From Evansella sp. LMS18 (GTDB lineage Bacteria; Bacillota; Bacilli; Bacillales; Salisediminibacteriaceae): DNA of 64,000 bases. The stretch covers positions 2,418,001 to 2,482,000 of the forward strand of contig NZ_CP093301.1 in the NCBI RefSeq assembly GCF_024362785.1, in the 5' to 3' direction. The translations under genes were made by a program, and so were the position numbers. The number at the start of each line of letters is the position of its first letter. Position 1 is the first letter of the stretch. Under the pieces are notes generated by a model, which had not been told where the DNA came from, did not search any database, and saw nothing but the letters and a program-made list of their open reading frames with translations. Below are positions 8,419-16,535 of this stretch, piece after piece.

Positions 8419-9129
8419 TTAATCAAGCTCGACAGAAAGAACTTCCCCTGTATAAGCATCAATGATAATGACAGCTTCCACATCTGTTGCGTCATTTTCA
8501 ATCTCAATTTCATAGACGAGCCGGCCGCCTTGCTGCTCCAGATCCACATCGTCCACCTCGCCATGGAATTCCTCTAAAGCGATATCGATTGCCTCCTGTC
8601 TGCTGATTGGCCCGGCCGGAGTTTCCTCTTCCCGTGCCTCAAGAGTATAGAGGAGCACCTCCCCGGTAATGCCGTCCAGCTGAAAGGTTCCTGTACCTTC
8701 CTCCTGTTCTACGGTGACACGGAAAATTGTCCGTCCCTCCCGTTCAGCCTGCTCCACCTCGGTAATCACCGCATTTTCTCCGGCAGAGTCAAGCACTATG
8801 CTGTTGATTTCCTCAGCTGAAAGGAGTTGCTGTTCCCGGTCCCGGTTTTCGTTTAATGTAAGAAGCTCTATATCCTCGATCATTCCTGAGACCGCGTCCA
8901 CCATAACGTAATACAATCCTTCGGCAGTGGATAATTCCGTGTGGTAAACAAGGCGGTTTTCCTGCTGCCCGGAACGAATATCCTCCAGCTGGCCGTTATA
9001 CCGGTCTTCCAGCATTTCTGCTACCTCGGCTTCCGGGATGGCCGCATCTGTCGCTGTACTGAAATAAATAACGAGAGCGGCCAGAAGTACTCCTGCCACA
9101 GAAACAGCGGCTATTATTTTCTTCCTCAT
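8419..9129 (-). CDS. Membrane-anchored PepSY-domain protein of a two-component operon
   Basis: A 236-residue protein with an N-terminal membrane anchor or uncleaved signal (KKIIAAVSVAGVLLAALVIYF) and extracellular PepSY units (about 35-85, 95-160 and 170-236). The last unit ends in IIIDAYTGEVLSVELD. Its ATG overlaps the stop codon of the upstream kinase gene by 4 nt, so it is translationally coupled as third gene of the regulator-kinase-PepSY operon. PepSY proteins next to sensor kinases are thought to tune signal perception in the envelope; that role is inferred. It is acidic like the 6446-7324 protein. Confidence 0.8.
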   Translation of the reverse strand: MRKKIIAAVSVAGVLLAALVIYFSTATDAAIPEAEVAEMLEDRYNGQLEDIRSGQQENRLVYHTELSTAEGLYYVMVDAVSGMIEDIELLTLNENRDREQQLLSAEEINSIVLDSAGENAVITEVEQAEREGRTIFRVTVEQEEGTGTFQLDGITGEVLLYTLEAREEETPAGPISRQEAIDIALEEFHGEVDDVDLEQQGGRLVYEIEIENDATDVEAVIIIDAYTGEVLSVELD

Positions 9130-10490
9130 CTCTCGTTCACCTCTTTACGGGGCAGTACCACAGTAAATTCCGAACCATGTCCTTCCGTGCTCGCCACGGT
9201 GATGGAGCCTTTATGCGCCTCCACAATGGCTTTGGCTATGGACAGGCCGAGTCCTGTACCGCCGGTTTTCCTGTTTCTCGCTTTATCCACGCGGAAAAAA
9301 CGTTCGAAGATATGCGGCTGCTCTGACTCCGGAATGCCAATACCATTATCCTTCACCTTAATGGTCAATCTTTTATCAGTAGCGGTAACAGAAACGTCCA
9401 GTTCTTTATCGCTGTATTTCATGCCGTTCTCGAACAAAATAAACAGCAGCTGCTTTATTTTCCCCTCATCAGCAAGAGTAACCGAGTTGTCCTTACTGCA
9501 CTGTACATTTACAGGCCTGTTATAAACAGCTTCAATTTTTCGCGCTGTATCTGCCGCGGCTTCACAAAGATTGACCCTGGAAAAATGAAGTGTTTCCTCA
9601 TTTTCCCCGGAAGCGAGGGCGAGCATCTGGTTCGTCATCTCTTTCATTCTTTGTGATTCTGTATCTATAGCGTTAGCAGCTTCCTCCACAACTTCAGGCC
9701 GTTCCGAACCCCAGCGTTTCAGGAGCCGGGAATAGCTGCTGATTACAGTAAGGGGAGTTTTCAGTTCGTGGGAAGCATCAGAAACAAATTGCCGCTGTTT
9801 ATCAAAATTTTTCTTCAAGAGCTCAATCATATGGTTAAATGTCCGTCCCATTTCAGCGAGCTCATCTTTTGATTTTTCCTCAATAGTGATTTTTTTAAAG
9901 GTTCCTTCGTCACGAATTTCATTCATCGTGGAGACAAGGGCTTTTATTGGGGCGAGAATAAACCGGCTGAGAGCCCTGGCTGCGAAAAACGATGGAACGA
10001 GAATGACAATGGAGGCAATCCCCAGGATTAGCCGGAGAATTCCCAGTGTTTCCTCGAAGGCAGCAAGGGGAGCGATAAACTCCAGGCTGACAATGGATCC
10101 ATCTGCCCAGATCACCGGGGTCCTCGCACTGGCGAACAGTTCGCCGCCAAATTCAAAATGAGCTGTAGTTTCCTGGCGGGTGAAGCTGGTTTCAATATTG
10201 TTCAGGGCAAACTCCTTTGTGACAGAAACGGGAACCTCTTCGTTTTCCCTGATAATCCTGATGAGCCCGTTTTCTGGAATGGAGGCGCCCATATAAGCAG
10301 CGGCCGTTTCCTGGTCGTTGCCGTATGTCTGTAATGCTTCGGCCGCCGTCCTGGACTGGGAAAGCACCCGCTCAAGTTCTGCGTTCAGAGTGTAATGGTG
10401 GAACAAATAATAAATGCTCGTATTAACTGCGAGAAGAAGCACAAGCAGGGAAACGGTGGAATAAAGGGTGATTCTGTGTCCGAGTTTCAT
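9126..10490 (-). CDS. Sensor histidine kinase (HAMP, HisKA, HATPase)
   Basis: A 454-residue inner-membrane kinase. Helix 1 spans about residues 8-30 and helix 2 about 150-172, with an extracellular domain of about 115 residues between them. A HAMP segment lies near 175-230. The phosphorylated histidine is H241 in SDASHELKTPL, and the ATP-binding domain shows the N box (LFENGMKYSD), G1 (DNGIGIP) and G2 (GGTGLGLSIAKA). Its start follows the response regulator stop directly (TAA then ATG), and its end overlaps the PepSY gene. It should phosphorylate D54 of the partner regulator; the signal is unknown but probably extracytoplasmic. Confidence 0.9.
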   Translation of the reverse strand: MKLGHRITLYSTVSLLVLLLAVNTSIYYLFHHYTLNAELERVLSQSRTAAEALQTYGNDQETAAAYMGASIPENGLIRIIRENEEVPVSVTKEFALNNIETSFTRQETTAHFEFGGELFASARTPVIWADGSIVSLEFIAPLAAFEETLGILRLILGIASIVILVPSFFAARALSRFILAPIKALVSTMNEIRDEGTFKKITIEEKSKDELAEMGRTFNHMIELLKKNFDKQRQFVSDASHELKTPLTVISSYSRLLKRWGSERPEVVEEAANAIDTESQRMKEMTNQMLALASGENEETLHFSRVNLCEAAADTARKIEAVYNRPVNVQCSKDNSVTLADEGKIKQLLFILFENGMKYSDKELDVSVTATDKRLTIKVKDNGIGIPESEQPHIFERFFRVDKARNRKTGGTGLGLSIAKAIVEAHKGSITVASTEGHGSEFTVVLPRKEVNER

Positions 10491-11192
10491 TTACATCTGC
10501 TCCTTCAAAACGTAGCCCACTCCGCGGACAGTGTGTATAAGGGGTGTGCTGAACGGCTTGTCAACCTTCTGCCGCAGATAGCGGATATAAACATCCACCA
10601 CATTTGTATCCCCGTAATAATCAAAACCCCACACATGGTTGAGCAGCTGCTCTCTTGTAAGCACCTGGTTTGGGTGGTCGAGGAGATACAGGAGCAGGTC
10701 ATACTCTCTCGGTGTTAATTCAATACTCGTTTCCCCTCTTGTGACTTCCCGTGTCTTCGTGTCAACGGATAAATCAAGGAAGGCAGCTTTATTGTCGTCC
10801 TCCGCATCAACAGCCTTACGGGTAATGCTGAAACGGAGGGAGGCACGGATTCTCGCCAGCAGCTCTTCAATTTCAAAAGGTTTGGTGACATAATCGTTTG
10901 CCCCCTGATCAAGGCCCGTTACTTTATCAACAACAGCGTCTCGTGCCGTAAGCATAATTACAGGCGTTTCATTCCCGGCCGCCCTCATTCTGCGGAGTAC
11001 TTCAATGCCGCTAAGCTTTGGCATCATGACATCAAGAAGGATAAGATCCCACGATTTTTCCTGAAGTGCCTGCCATGCAGCCAGGCCGTCTTCGAGAATA
11101 TCTGTCTCATAGCCCTCATATTCCAGTTCAAGCTTCACTACCCGGGCGATATTTTCTTCGTCTTCTACAATCAGGATTCGCGCACTTCCCAT
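10491..11192 (-). CDS. OmpR/PhoB-family response regulator
   Basis: A 233-residue cytoplasmic regulator, first gene of the three-gene operon. The receiver domain (1-118) has the acidic pair D11/E12, the phosphoacceptor D54 (LILLDVMMPK) and K105-region TKPFE. The winged-helix domain (about 140-232) shows the family pattern ELTPREYDLLLYLL...REQLLNHVWG...VDVYIRYLRQKV...RGVGYVL. AGAGGAG lies about 10 nt before the chosen ATG. Target genes may include the operon itself and the second PepSY gene; that is inference. Confidence 0.9.
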   Translation of the reverse strand: MGSARILIVEDEENIARVVKLELEYEGYETDILEDGLAAWQALQEKSWDLILLDVMMPKLSGIEVLRRMRAAGNETPVIMLTARDAVVDKVTGLDQGANDYVTKPFEIEELLARIRASLRFSITRKAVDAEDDNKAAFLDLSVDTKTREVTRGETSIELTPREYDLLLYLLDHPNQVLTREQLLNHVWGFDYYGDTNVVDVYIRYLRQKVDKPFSTPLIHTVRGVGYVLKEQM

Positions 11193-11348
11193 TTCCTTGC
11201 ATCTCCTCTTTAAAAGCTTCAGTTTTTATATAGTTTACACGAAAAAGAAGGATTTGAGGATATTTGCCGCTAATGCTCAGGTGCTCCTGGCTTTATCAAG
11301 AGAAATCGAATCCACTGGTTAAATGGGATAGTCCTGCTTCCTCTTAGG

Positions 11349-11382
11349 AAAAAGGAGGTGTTTTTCTTAAACGCCTTTTTTT
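11349..11382 (+). terminator. Terminator-like hairpin between divergent genes
   Basis: GGTGTTT and AAACGCC form a GC-rich stem flanked by an A-run and by eight T residues on the plus strand. It lies in the space between the divergent response regulator and the gene at 11486, upstream of both starts, so no gene obviously ends here. It could act as an attenuator in the leader of the plus-strand gene. Confidence 0.55.
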
Positions 11383-11485
11383 TGCCTGGAAAAACAAGGA
11401 GGTTCAACGACCCCTGTATAAATTTAGTATTGGGAGCATCACTTTCTTTTTCCCCTGATTACAGTTATGAAAAAAGGGGGCGCCA

Positions 11486-12592
11486 ATGAACAGAGATACG
11501 TACAATATGCTGAATGTCCTGTCCAAGGAACTGAATGAACTGCTTAACGAAATCCATGAGTCCTCTAAACGTTTTGAAAAGCTTACTCTGAAGCTGGTGG
11601 TTTATAATTCTTCCCTTTATCTCTGGCAGAAGATACGCACAGTGCGAGGGGGACTGGCAGCTGTCGGTATATCGGCCGGCGGGATCATTGCGTATACAGC
11701 AGATGCTTTCGCATACATTCTGGCCCTGCCCGCCAGTTCTATTGTTGTCCTGGCTGTAATAATTATCTTATTAGCAGGCGCTTTGCTCAGAAGCCTTGTC
11801 CTTGAGGAAATGAGTACGATTGGCAGCGATATGTTCCATCTTGGGGTATATGAAAAGCGGAAGAAAAAGGAGTATTCCTCCCTTGTCACCCTGGCCCGGG
11901 AAAAGGACTTTATCATGTCGCTAAAGGAGAGGCTGGAACAGGAGCTGCAGGAAGATCCGGCGAAACTCTGGGTGGAACTGAAACAGAAGCAGGAGGTTAT
12001 TGAGGAGAAAAATCTTCAGATTGAAGAGAAAAATACAGCGATTGAGCAGAAAAATGATGCGCTTAATACACTTCTTGAGGAGCTTGACCGATCAGAGGAA
12101 TCCGCTGTGTTTTTCAAGGAGAAGTCAGACTTCCTGATTGCCATTCTGTATCAGCTGAAGTCCAAACTGAACCTGCTCGTCAATGACCAGTTTAATTTGG
12201 ATAACATTGATTTTGGCTCCAGCTACACACTGTATAAGGCAGCTGGGGACGGTCTCCATTTTATTGGCGGATATGGTGTTAATAAGGCGGAGTTTGATGT
12301 TTTCATCCCTTTGGAACGGGAAGATGATAAATATATCCGCTCCATGGAAAAAACACAGTCGGATCCTTTGATTATTGGTGATTTCATCTCCTGGAAGCGG
12401 ACGCTGCAGGATGGATCCGAATGGGTACTGTCCCTGCACCTGGATAACTCAAACCGGGACAAGTTGAATGCAGCAGAGGAAACTGGTAAACTTAACTTGA
12501 CGATAACGCAGGAAGTTCTATGGATATGCTGTGAACTGCTGAATAAATTCGCAGGTGATATCAGGCCGGACAACGGGAAAGGTGAGGTTTGA
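11486..12592 (+). CDS. Membrane protein with coiled coil and C-terminal GAF-like region, function unknown
   Basis: A 368-residue protein. The N-terminal 50 residues are helical and polar. Two hydrophobic segments at about 58-78 and 80-103 form a membrane hairpin. A long heptad-rich region (about 130-220) contains the repeated unit EEKNLQIEEKNTAIEQKND and would form a coiled coil. The last 140 residues (DFLIAILYQLKSKLNLL onward) look like a globular cytoplasmic domain with a GAF-like pattern. No catalytic motif was found. The start has AAAAGGGGG about 7 nt upstream. A 60-residue basic protein follows 2 nt after the stop and is probably cotranscribed. It may be a membrane-tethered sensor or scaffold; that is only an impression. 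Confidence 0.6.
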   Translation: MNRDTYNMLNVLSKELNELLNEIHESSKRFEKLTLKLVVYNSSLYLWQKIRTVRGGLAAVGISAGGIIAYTADAFAYILALPASSIVVLAVIIILLAGALLRSLVLEEMSTIGSDMFHLGVYEKRKKKEYSSLVTLAREKDFIMSLKERLEQELQEDPAKLWVELKQKQEVIEEKNLQIEEKNTAIEQKNDALNTLLEELDRSEESAVFFKEKSDFLIAILYQLKSKLNLLVNDQFNLDNIDFGSSYTLYKAAGDGLHFIGGYGVNKAEFDVFIPLEREDDKYIRSMEKTQSDPLIIGDFISWKRTLQDGSEWVLSLHLDNSNRDKLNAAEETGKLNLTITQEVLWICCELLNKFAGDIRPDNGKGEV

Positions 12593-12594
12593 TT

Positions 12595-12777
12595 ATGGGA
12601 CAAGCTGCTAAAGAGAAGCCATATTCCACGCAACTCTCCGACAGTTATATGCTGAAGAGGAAACAGAAAAATAAACATGCCCGTGAAAAAGCACTGAAGG
12701 CATTAAATTATAATAACGGCAGTAACGAAAATGAAAATGAAAAACAAAACGACGAACAAGCTGGCAGAGTCAATTGA
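12595..12777 (+). CDS. Small basic hydrophilic protein (60 aa)
   Basis: A 60-residue protein with a strongly basic centre (LKRKQKNKHAREKALKAL) and an Asn/Glu-rich tail (YNNGSNENENEKQNDEQ). It has no membrane helix or signal. The ATG at 12595 lies 2 nt after the stop of the preceding gene, with AAGGTGAGG in front, so the two genes form an operon. A terminator overlaps its last codons. The family is not recognised; the basic helix could bind nucleic acid or an acidic partner. Confidence 0.6.
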   Translation: MGQAAKEKPYSTQLSDSYMLKRKQKNKHAREKALKALNYNNGSNENENEKQNDEQAGRVN

Positions 12778-12795
12778 CTGCCGGCTTTTATTTTT
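12760..12795 (+). terminator. Terminator overlapping the end of the 60-aa gene
   Basis: GCTGGCAG pairs with CTGCCGGC (one G-U), followed by TTTTATTTTT. The stop codon lies inside the loop and 3' arm region. Confidence 0.75.
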
Positions 12796-12864
12796 GAAGT
12801 TATATAAAGTGAGCCTTCTCCTGTATCAGCGGTGGGATTGTGAGCTTTTTGGGGAGGCTATTCA

Positions 12865-13370
12865 GGACAAATTCCGTTATAGAAGGATGAATATGTCCAG
12901 CAAGGAAGGTTTGCGGGACAAATATTGTTGAAGTGAGTGCAATTTGTCCAGAAAAAGAGATTTGCTGGACAAATTTCAACCAAACAGCAAAGATTTGTCC
13001 TGAATAAGCAGTGAGAATGTATTTATTTTCCATTTCAAGGTGATAATCTGGACAAATTCCGTAATAAAAGGATGAATTTGTCCAGCAAGGAAGGTTTGCG
13101 GGACAAATATTGTTGAAGTGGGTAAGTTTTGTCCAGAAAAAGAGATTTGCTGGACAAATTTCAACCAAACCGCAGAGATTTGTCCAGAATAAGCGGTAAA
13201 ATTGTATTTATTTCCCATTTCAAGGTGATAATCTGGACAAATTCCGTAATAAAAGGATGAATTTGTCCAGCAAGGAAGGTTTGCGGGACAAATATTGTTG
13301 AAGTGGGTAAGTTTTGTCCAGAAAAAGAGATTTGCTGGACAAATTTCAACCAAACCACGAAGATTTGTCC
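12865..13370. repeat. 185-bp tandem repeat built of alternating GGACAAA/TTTGTCC words
   Basis: Three units of exactly 185 bp begin at 12865, 13050 and 13235 (the last one is incomplete). Inside each unit the heptamers GGACAAA and TTTGTCC alternate with centre spacings of 27, 24, 27, 24 and 27 bp, that is three 51-bp inverted pairs, followed by a 56-bp spacer. Units 2 and 3 are nearly identical; unit 1 is more diverged. The array sits between the terminators of two convergent transcription units. Open frames across it are repeat artefacts. Confidence 0.9.
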
Positions 13371-13419
13371 TGATTCCTTGTAATCAGACCACCCTTTTAA
13401 GGATGTGACCTCGAAAATT

Positions 13420-13466
13420 AAAAAGAGCGCCCCCGCATGTTTTCAAGTGGAGGCACTCTTTTTTTC
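13420..13466 (-). terminator. Terminator of the 36-aa gene
   Basis: AAAAGAGCGCC pairs with GGCACTCTTTT across a loop of about 20 nt. On the minus strand the stem is followed by a T-rich tail, 15 nt past the stop of the small minus-strand gene. Confidence 0.7.
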
Positions 13467-13480
13467 TGTTGAATCTTCCG

Positions 13481-13591
13481 TTACTTTCCCAGCGCCTTTT
13501 TCGCCTGTTCCCTCGCCTTATCATTTCTCTCTTTTAACTCCTGAACAACTTTATCCGCAAGCTTTGCTGAATCTGATTCTGCTTTAAACAT
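13481..13591 (-). CDS. Very small helical protein (36 aa)
   Basis: The reading frame gives MFKAESDSAKLADKVVQEL and ends in KKALGK. It is a single highly charged, probably amphipathic helix. Support comes from a perfect ribosome binding site (AGGAGG, 7 nt before the ATG) and a terminator directly after the stop. I do not recognise the family. Its size and charge pattern recall small stress or spore proteins of bacilli, but no specific motif supports that. Confidence 0.6.
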   Translation of the reverse strand: MFKAESDSAKLADKVVQELKERNDKAREQAKKALGK

Positions 13592-13746
13592 ATATAATTC
13601 CTCCTGACCATGCTTGTCCTTATACTCTTACCATCTAACAGGGTTTCCAACTCATAATATTATTATTCAGCAGCGGGAGGAATCGCGAGGGTAACAAAAG
13701 CCCTTTTTTGTTAAAAACCGTCAGAGAGTTAAGGGACATACATTTT

Positions 13747-14130
13747 TTAAAACAAAGCCATCACTCCGCCGATTAAAGTGAGTGCTATTGCATGATAGCC
13801 AGCCGCGATCAAAAAAACATGGAGCGCGTTCTTCGTACTGGTCCCAAGCCCGAAGATGAAATCCTTTGAATAAGCAAGGGATACAATTAATCCAGTCAGT
13901 AAGCCGGCGAAAGCCCCGCCAGTAAATGTCTCAGCTCCTGAAAACCGGATAAGCCCGAACAAAATGAGAGAAGTTAAGAGTGTGACAAAGGATAAAAGCC
14001 CGTAATTGGGTTGCTCAGGATTTTTGATGTTCAACAGATCAACCCATCGGTTCCCCAGCACTGTGTAATAAACCATTCCCGAAACCATATAAATAACGGC
14101 TCCGGCTAAAACTGCGAAAATCATCGCCAT
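13747..14130 (-). CDS. DUF1761-like small membrane protein
   Basis: A 127-residue protein with four predicted membrane helices (near 5-25, 45-65, 72-92 and 103-125). The pattern GNRWVDLLNI after the first helix and LHVFLIAAGYHAIALTLIGGVM at the end fits the DUF1761 family of unknown function. An in-frame GTG seven codons upstream is possible, but the ATG at 14130 has GGGGGAA at proper distance and is preferred. It stands alone between a small gene and a divergent small gene. Confidence 0.65.
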   Translation of the reverse strand: MAMIFAVLAGAVIYMVSGMVYYTVLGNRWVDLLNIKNPEQPNYGLLSFVTLLTSLILFGLIRFSGAETFTGGAFAGLLTGLIVSLAYSKDFIFGLGTSTKNALHVFLIAAGYHAIALTLIGGVMALF

Positions 14131-14302
14131 GCTTGTTGTTTCCCCCTTCACTTTATATGTATCTGTATTATACCTTTTGCAATTATACCTTGATTATTGA
14201 TAGGAAAGGTGAGGAAAAATTATTTACCCCACCCTTTTGGAAAATAAAAGCATACATATAAGTAGGCAGCATCTGATTCTGGTTGGAAGGAGCAGAGCGG
14301 AA

Positions 14303-14503
14303 ATGACAATAGGCGAGCTTTATGACGAGGCGGTTAAAGGCGGGCATTCAGGACTGGTCTATTTACTGGAATGGCTTGTTTACGAACAGGGGGTAGGAAT
14401 GGAGCGGGACGCCAGGAATGTGGAATATATCCTGGAGAAATACGGTGAGTCCCTGAACCATCCAGTAGGTGAATATAAAAAGAGCCAGGACTTTTATCTG
14501 TAA
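14303..14503 (+). CDS. Small conserved-looking hypothetical protein (66 aa)
   Basis: A 66-residue cytoplasmic protein beginning MTIGELYDEAVKGGHSGLVY. It is acidic with a helical pattern and no membrane segment. The ATG at 14303 has AAGGAG 10 nt upstream; an earlier start at 14237 would add 22 residues but lacks a ribosome binding site. Small proteins starting MxIxELYxEAVxxGHxG are, as I recall, frequent in Bacillaceae, but their role is unknown. A 21-bp word array begins 27 nt after the stop. Confidence 0.6.
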   Translation: MTIGELYDEAVKGGHSGLVYLLEWLVYEQGVGMERDARNVEYILEKYGESLNHPVGEYKKSQDFYL

Positions 14504-14530
14504 GGCGAAATGGTTGCATTGGGTAAAGGA

Positions 14531-14650
14531 TTCGCACAAGTTCGAATGCTGTTCGCGCGACCAGAAAGGTGATTCGCACAAGTTCCGTTATGGTTCGCAC
14601 AACTTCCCCCGGGTTACGCACAACCTTAACTTTACCCCTCAATTGCACAA
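14531..14650. repeat. 21-bp-period array of the word TTCGCACAA
   Basis: Units start at 14531 (TTCGCACAAGTT), 14552 (TTCGCGCGACC), 14573 (TTCGCACAAGTT), 14594 (TTCGCACAACTT) and 14615 (TACGCACAACCTT), exactly 21 bp apart. A diverged unit (TTGCACAAG) follows at 14643. The array lies after the 66-aa gene and before the leader of the lytS-like operon. Confidence 0.75.
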
Positions 14651-14780
14651 GTCGGTATATTCGATTGACCCTCCAAATCCACTCATTTCCCCATAAAAGA
14701 TTAGCCACCAAATAAAGAAGTATACTAAAATAATACAAGTGTGCAGTACTATTCTAATTAAGCTGGAGAGAGGGTACACC

Positions 14781-16535
14781 ATGTGGGAATTGCTTTTGGC
14801 GATGCTCGAGCGGCTGGGAATTATCGTCGCTGTCGCGTTTATCATGACGCGGTTTAAATTTATCCGCCATTTAATTGACCGGCGGGAACTTAGCCGTAAA
14901 CATAAAATAAGTGTAATCATCATGTTTGGATTGTTCGGAATCCTGGGAACATACTCCGGGCTTACTGTTAATATTGAACACGCCTCCTATGACAGATGGG
15001 CGCTGGACATCGGGGAAGGGGAAGCGATTGCAAATTCCCGGGTTATTGGTGTCGTTGTCGCCGGGCTGCTGGGGGGCTGGGCAGTGGGCATTGGAGCCGG
15101 AGCCATAGCAGGTATCCATCGTATGTTTTTAGGCGGATTCACTGGCATTGCCTGCGGGCTGGCCACCATAATTGCCGGGCTTATTGCTGGGTATTTTTAT
15201 AAACGGAACAAGAACCACCGGATTATCTCTTTGCAAACGGCTTTATTTGCCGGGGCGCTTGCAGAGGCAGTGCAGATGCTGATTATCCTTCTCGTTGCCC
15301 GCCCCTTTGAACAGTCGGTGCTGCTTGTTCAGGCAATCGGTGTGCCGATGGTGGTCGCCAATGGAATTGGAGCAGCAATCTTCATTCTGATCATCCGCAA
15401 CGTATTTTTCGAAGAGGAAAAAATGGGGTCGCTTCAGGCTCAGAAAGCGCTGAAGCTTGCAGATTATACACTGAAATATATGAGGAAAGGCCTGAACGAG
15501 CAGTCCGCTCAGGCTACGTGTGAAATCCTTTTAAAGGAGACACGGGCGGATGCGGTGTCACTTACGAATAAGGACAGAATCCTTGCTTTCGTGGGGGCAG
15601 GCAGCCAGTACCATTTACTTAATGAAGAAATTATGACCGGTGCAACTAAGCAGGTCCTCAGAGAAGGTGAGCTGATGATCGCCGACTCTCAGGAAATCTA
15701 TTGCGGGTTCAAAGAATGCCCCCTGGAAGCTGCAATCATTGCTCCGTTAAAAATAAAAGACACGACGATAGGGACGTTGAAATTTTACTTTAAATCAGAA
15801 GACGATATGACTCAGACGGCAGTGGAACTGAGTAAAGGGCTGTCAACGATCTTAAGCCACCAGCTGGAGCTGTCGGAAGTGGACCGCCACCTTGAGCTTG
15901 CAAAACAGGCGGAAATTAAAGCGCTGCAGGCGCAGGTGAGCCCGCATTTTCTTTTCAACGCCCTTAATACCATTGTGGCGCTTATCAGAACAGATCCGAA
16001 AAAAGCGCGGAAACTGCTCATATCTTTATCACATTTTTTCCGGCAGAACCTGTCTGGTACGAATATGACCGAAACGTCATTGGATGAGGAGCTGAAACAT
16101 GTGAAATCGTATCTGGAGATCGAAGAGGCGAGGTTTTCGGACAAGCTTACAGTGGACTTTGATGTTGACAAGGAGGCACTGCCTGTGAGGATTCCGCCGA
16201 TGACACTCCAGCCCCTCGTTGAAAATGCCATTAAACATGGCGTGAAACAGCTTCGGGATGACAGCTTTATTTTTATCCAGGCAAAGAAACGGGAGAATAG
16301 TGTTCTGCTCTCCATCAGTGACAACGGTGCAGGCATCACCGAAGAGCGGCTGAAAGAGCTGGGCTCTGAGCCTGTGGAATCTGAGACGGGGACGGGGATT
16401 GGCCTTTCCAACGTGAACAGAAGGCTGCAGATGATGTATGGAGAAGAGATGAAAATGGAAATTGACAGTGAAGCAGGGAGGGGGACAACGATTGCATTTA
16501 CGCTCCCTGTAAGAAACAGAGGTGAACGAGTTTGA
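14781..16535 (+). CDS. lytS: LytS-family sensor histidine kinase
   Basis: A 584-residue membrane kinase. The N-terminal 5TM-LYT receptor domain (about residues 1-205) contains NSRVIGVVVAGLLGGW and GIHRMFLGGFTG. A GAF domain spans about 220-360. The His-kinase domain carries the phosphorylated histidine in QVSPHFLFNALNTI, and the ATPase domain has LVENAIKHG, DNGAGI and GTGIGLSNV. The ATG at 14781 (GAGAGAGGG upstream) is preferred to an upstream ATG at 14739 that has no RBS. It overlaps the LytT-type regulator by 4 nt. Known LytST pairs sense membrane potential or extracellular pyruvate and control lrgAB/pftAB-like genes; no such target is adjacent here. Confidence 0.9.
   Translation: MWELLLAMLERLGIIVAVAFIMTRFKFIRHLIDRRELSRKHKISVIIMFGLFGILGTYSGLTVNIEHASYDRWALDIGEGEAIANSRVIGVVVAGLLGGWAVGIGAGAIAGIHRMFLGGFTGIACGLATIIAGLIAGYFYKRNKNHRIISLQTALFAGALAEAVQMLIILLVARPFEQSVLLVQAIGVPMVVANGIGAAIFILIIRNVFFEEEKMGSLQAQKALKLADYTLKYMRKGLNEQSAQATCEILLKETRADAVSLTNKDRILAFVGAGSQYHLLNEEIMTGATKQVLREGELMIADSQEIYCGFKECPLEAAIIAPLKIKDTTIGTLKFYFKSEDDMTQTAVELSKGLSTILSHQLELSEVDRHLELAKQAEIKALQAQVSPHFLFNALNTIVALIRTDPKKARKLLISLSHFFRQNLSGTNMTETSLDEELKHVKSYLEIEEARFSDKLTVDFDVDKEALPVRIPPMTLQPLVENAIKHGVKQLRDDSFIFIQAKKRENSVLLSISDNGAGITEERLKELGSEPVESETGTGIGLSNVNRRLQMMYGEEMKMEIDSEAGRGTTIAFTLPVRNRGERV

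Noticed and set aside
12800..13358. Three overlapping minus-strand frames with repeated FVQQISFSGQ-type segments
   Set aside because: They arise from the 185-bp repeats; no ribosome site, and identical segments occur because of DNA repetition.
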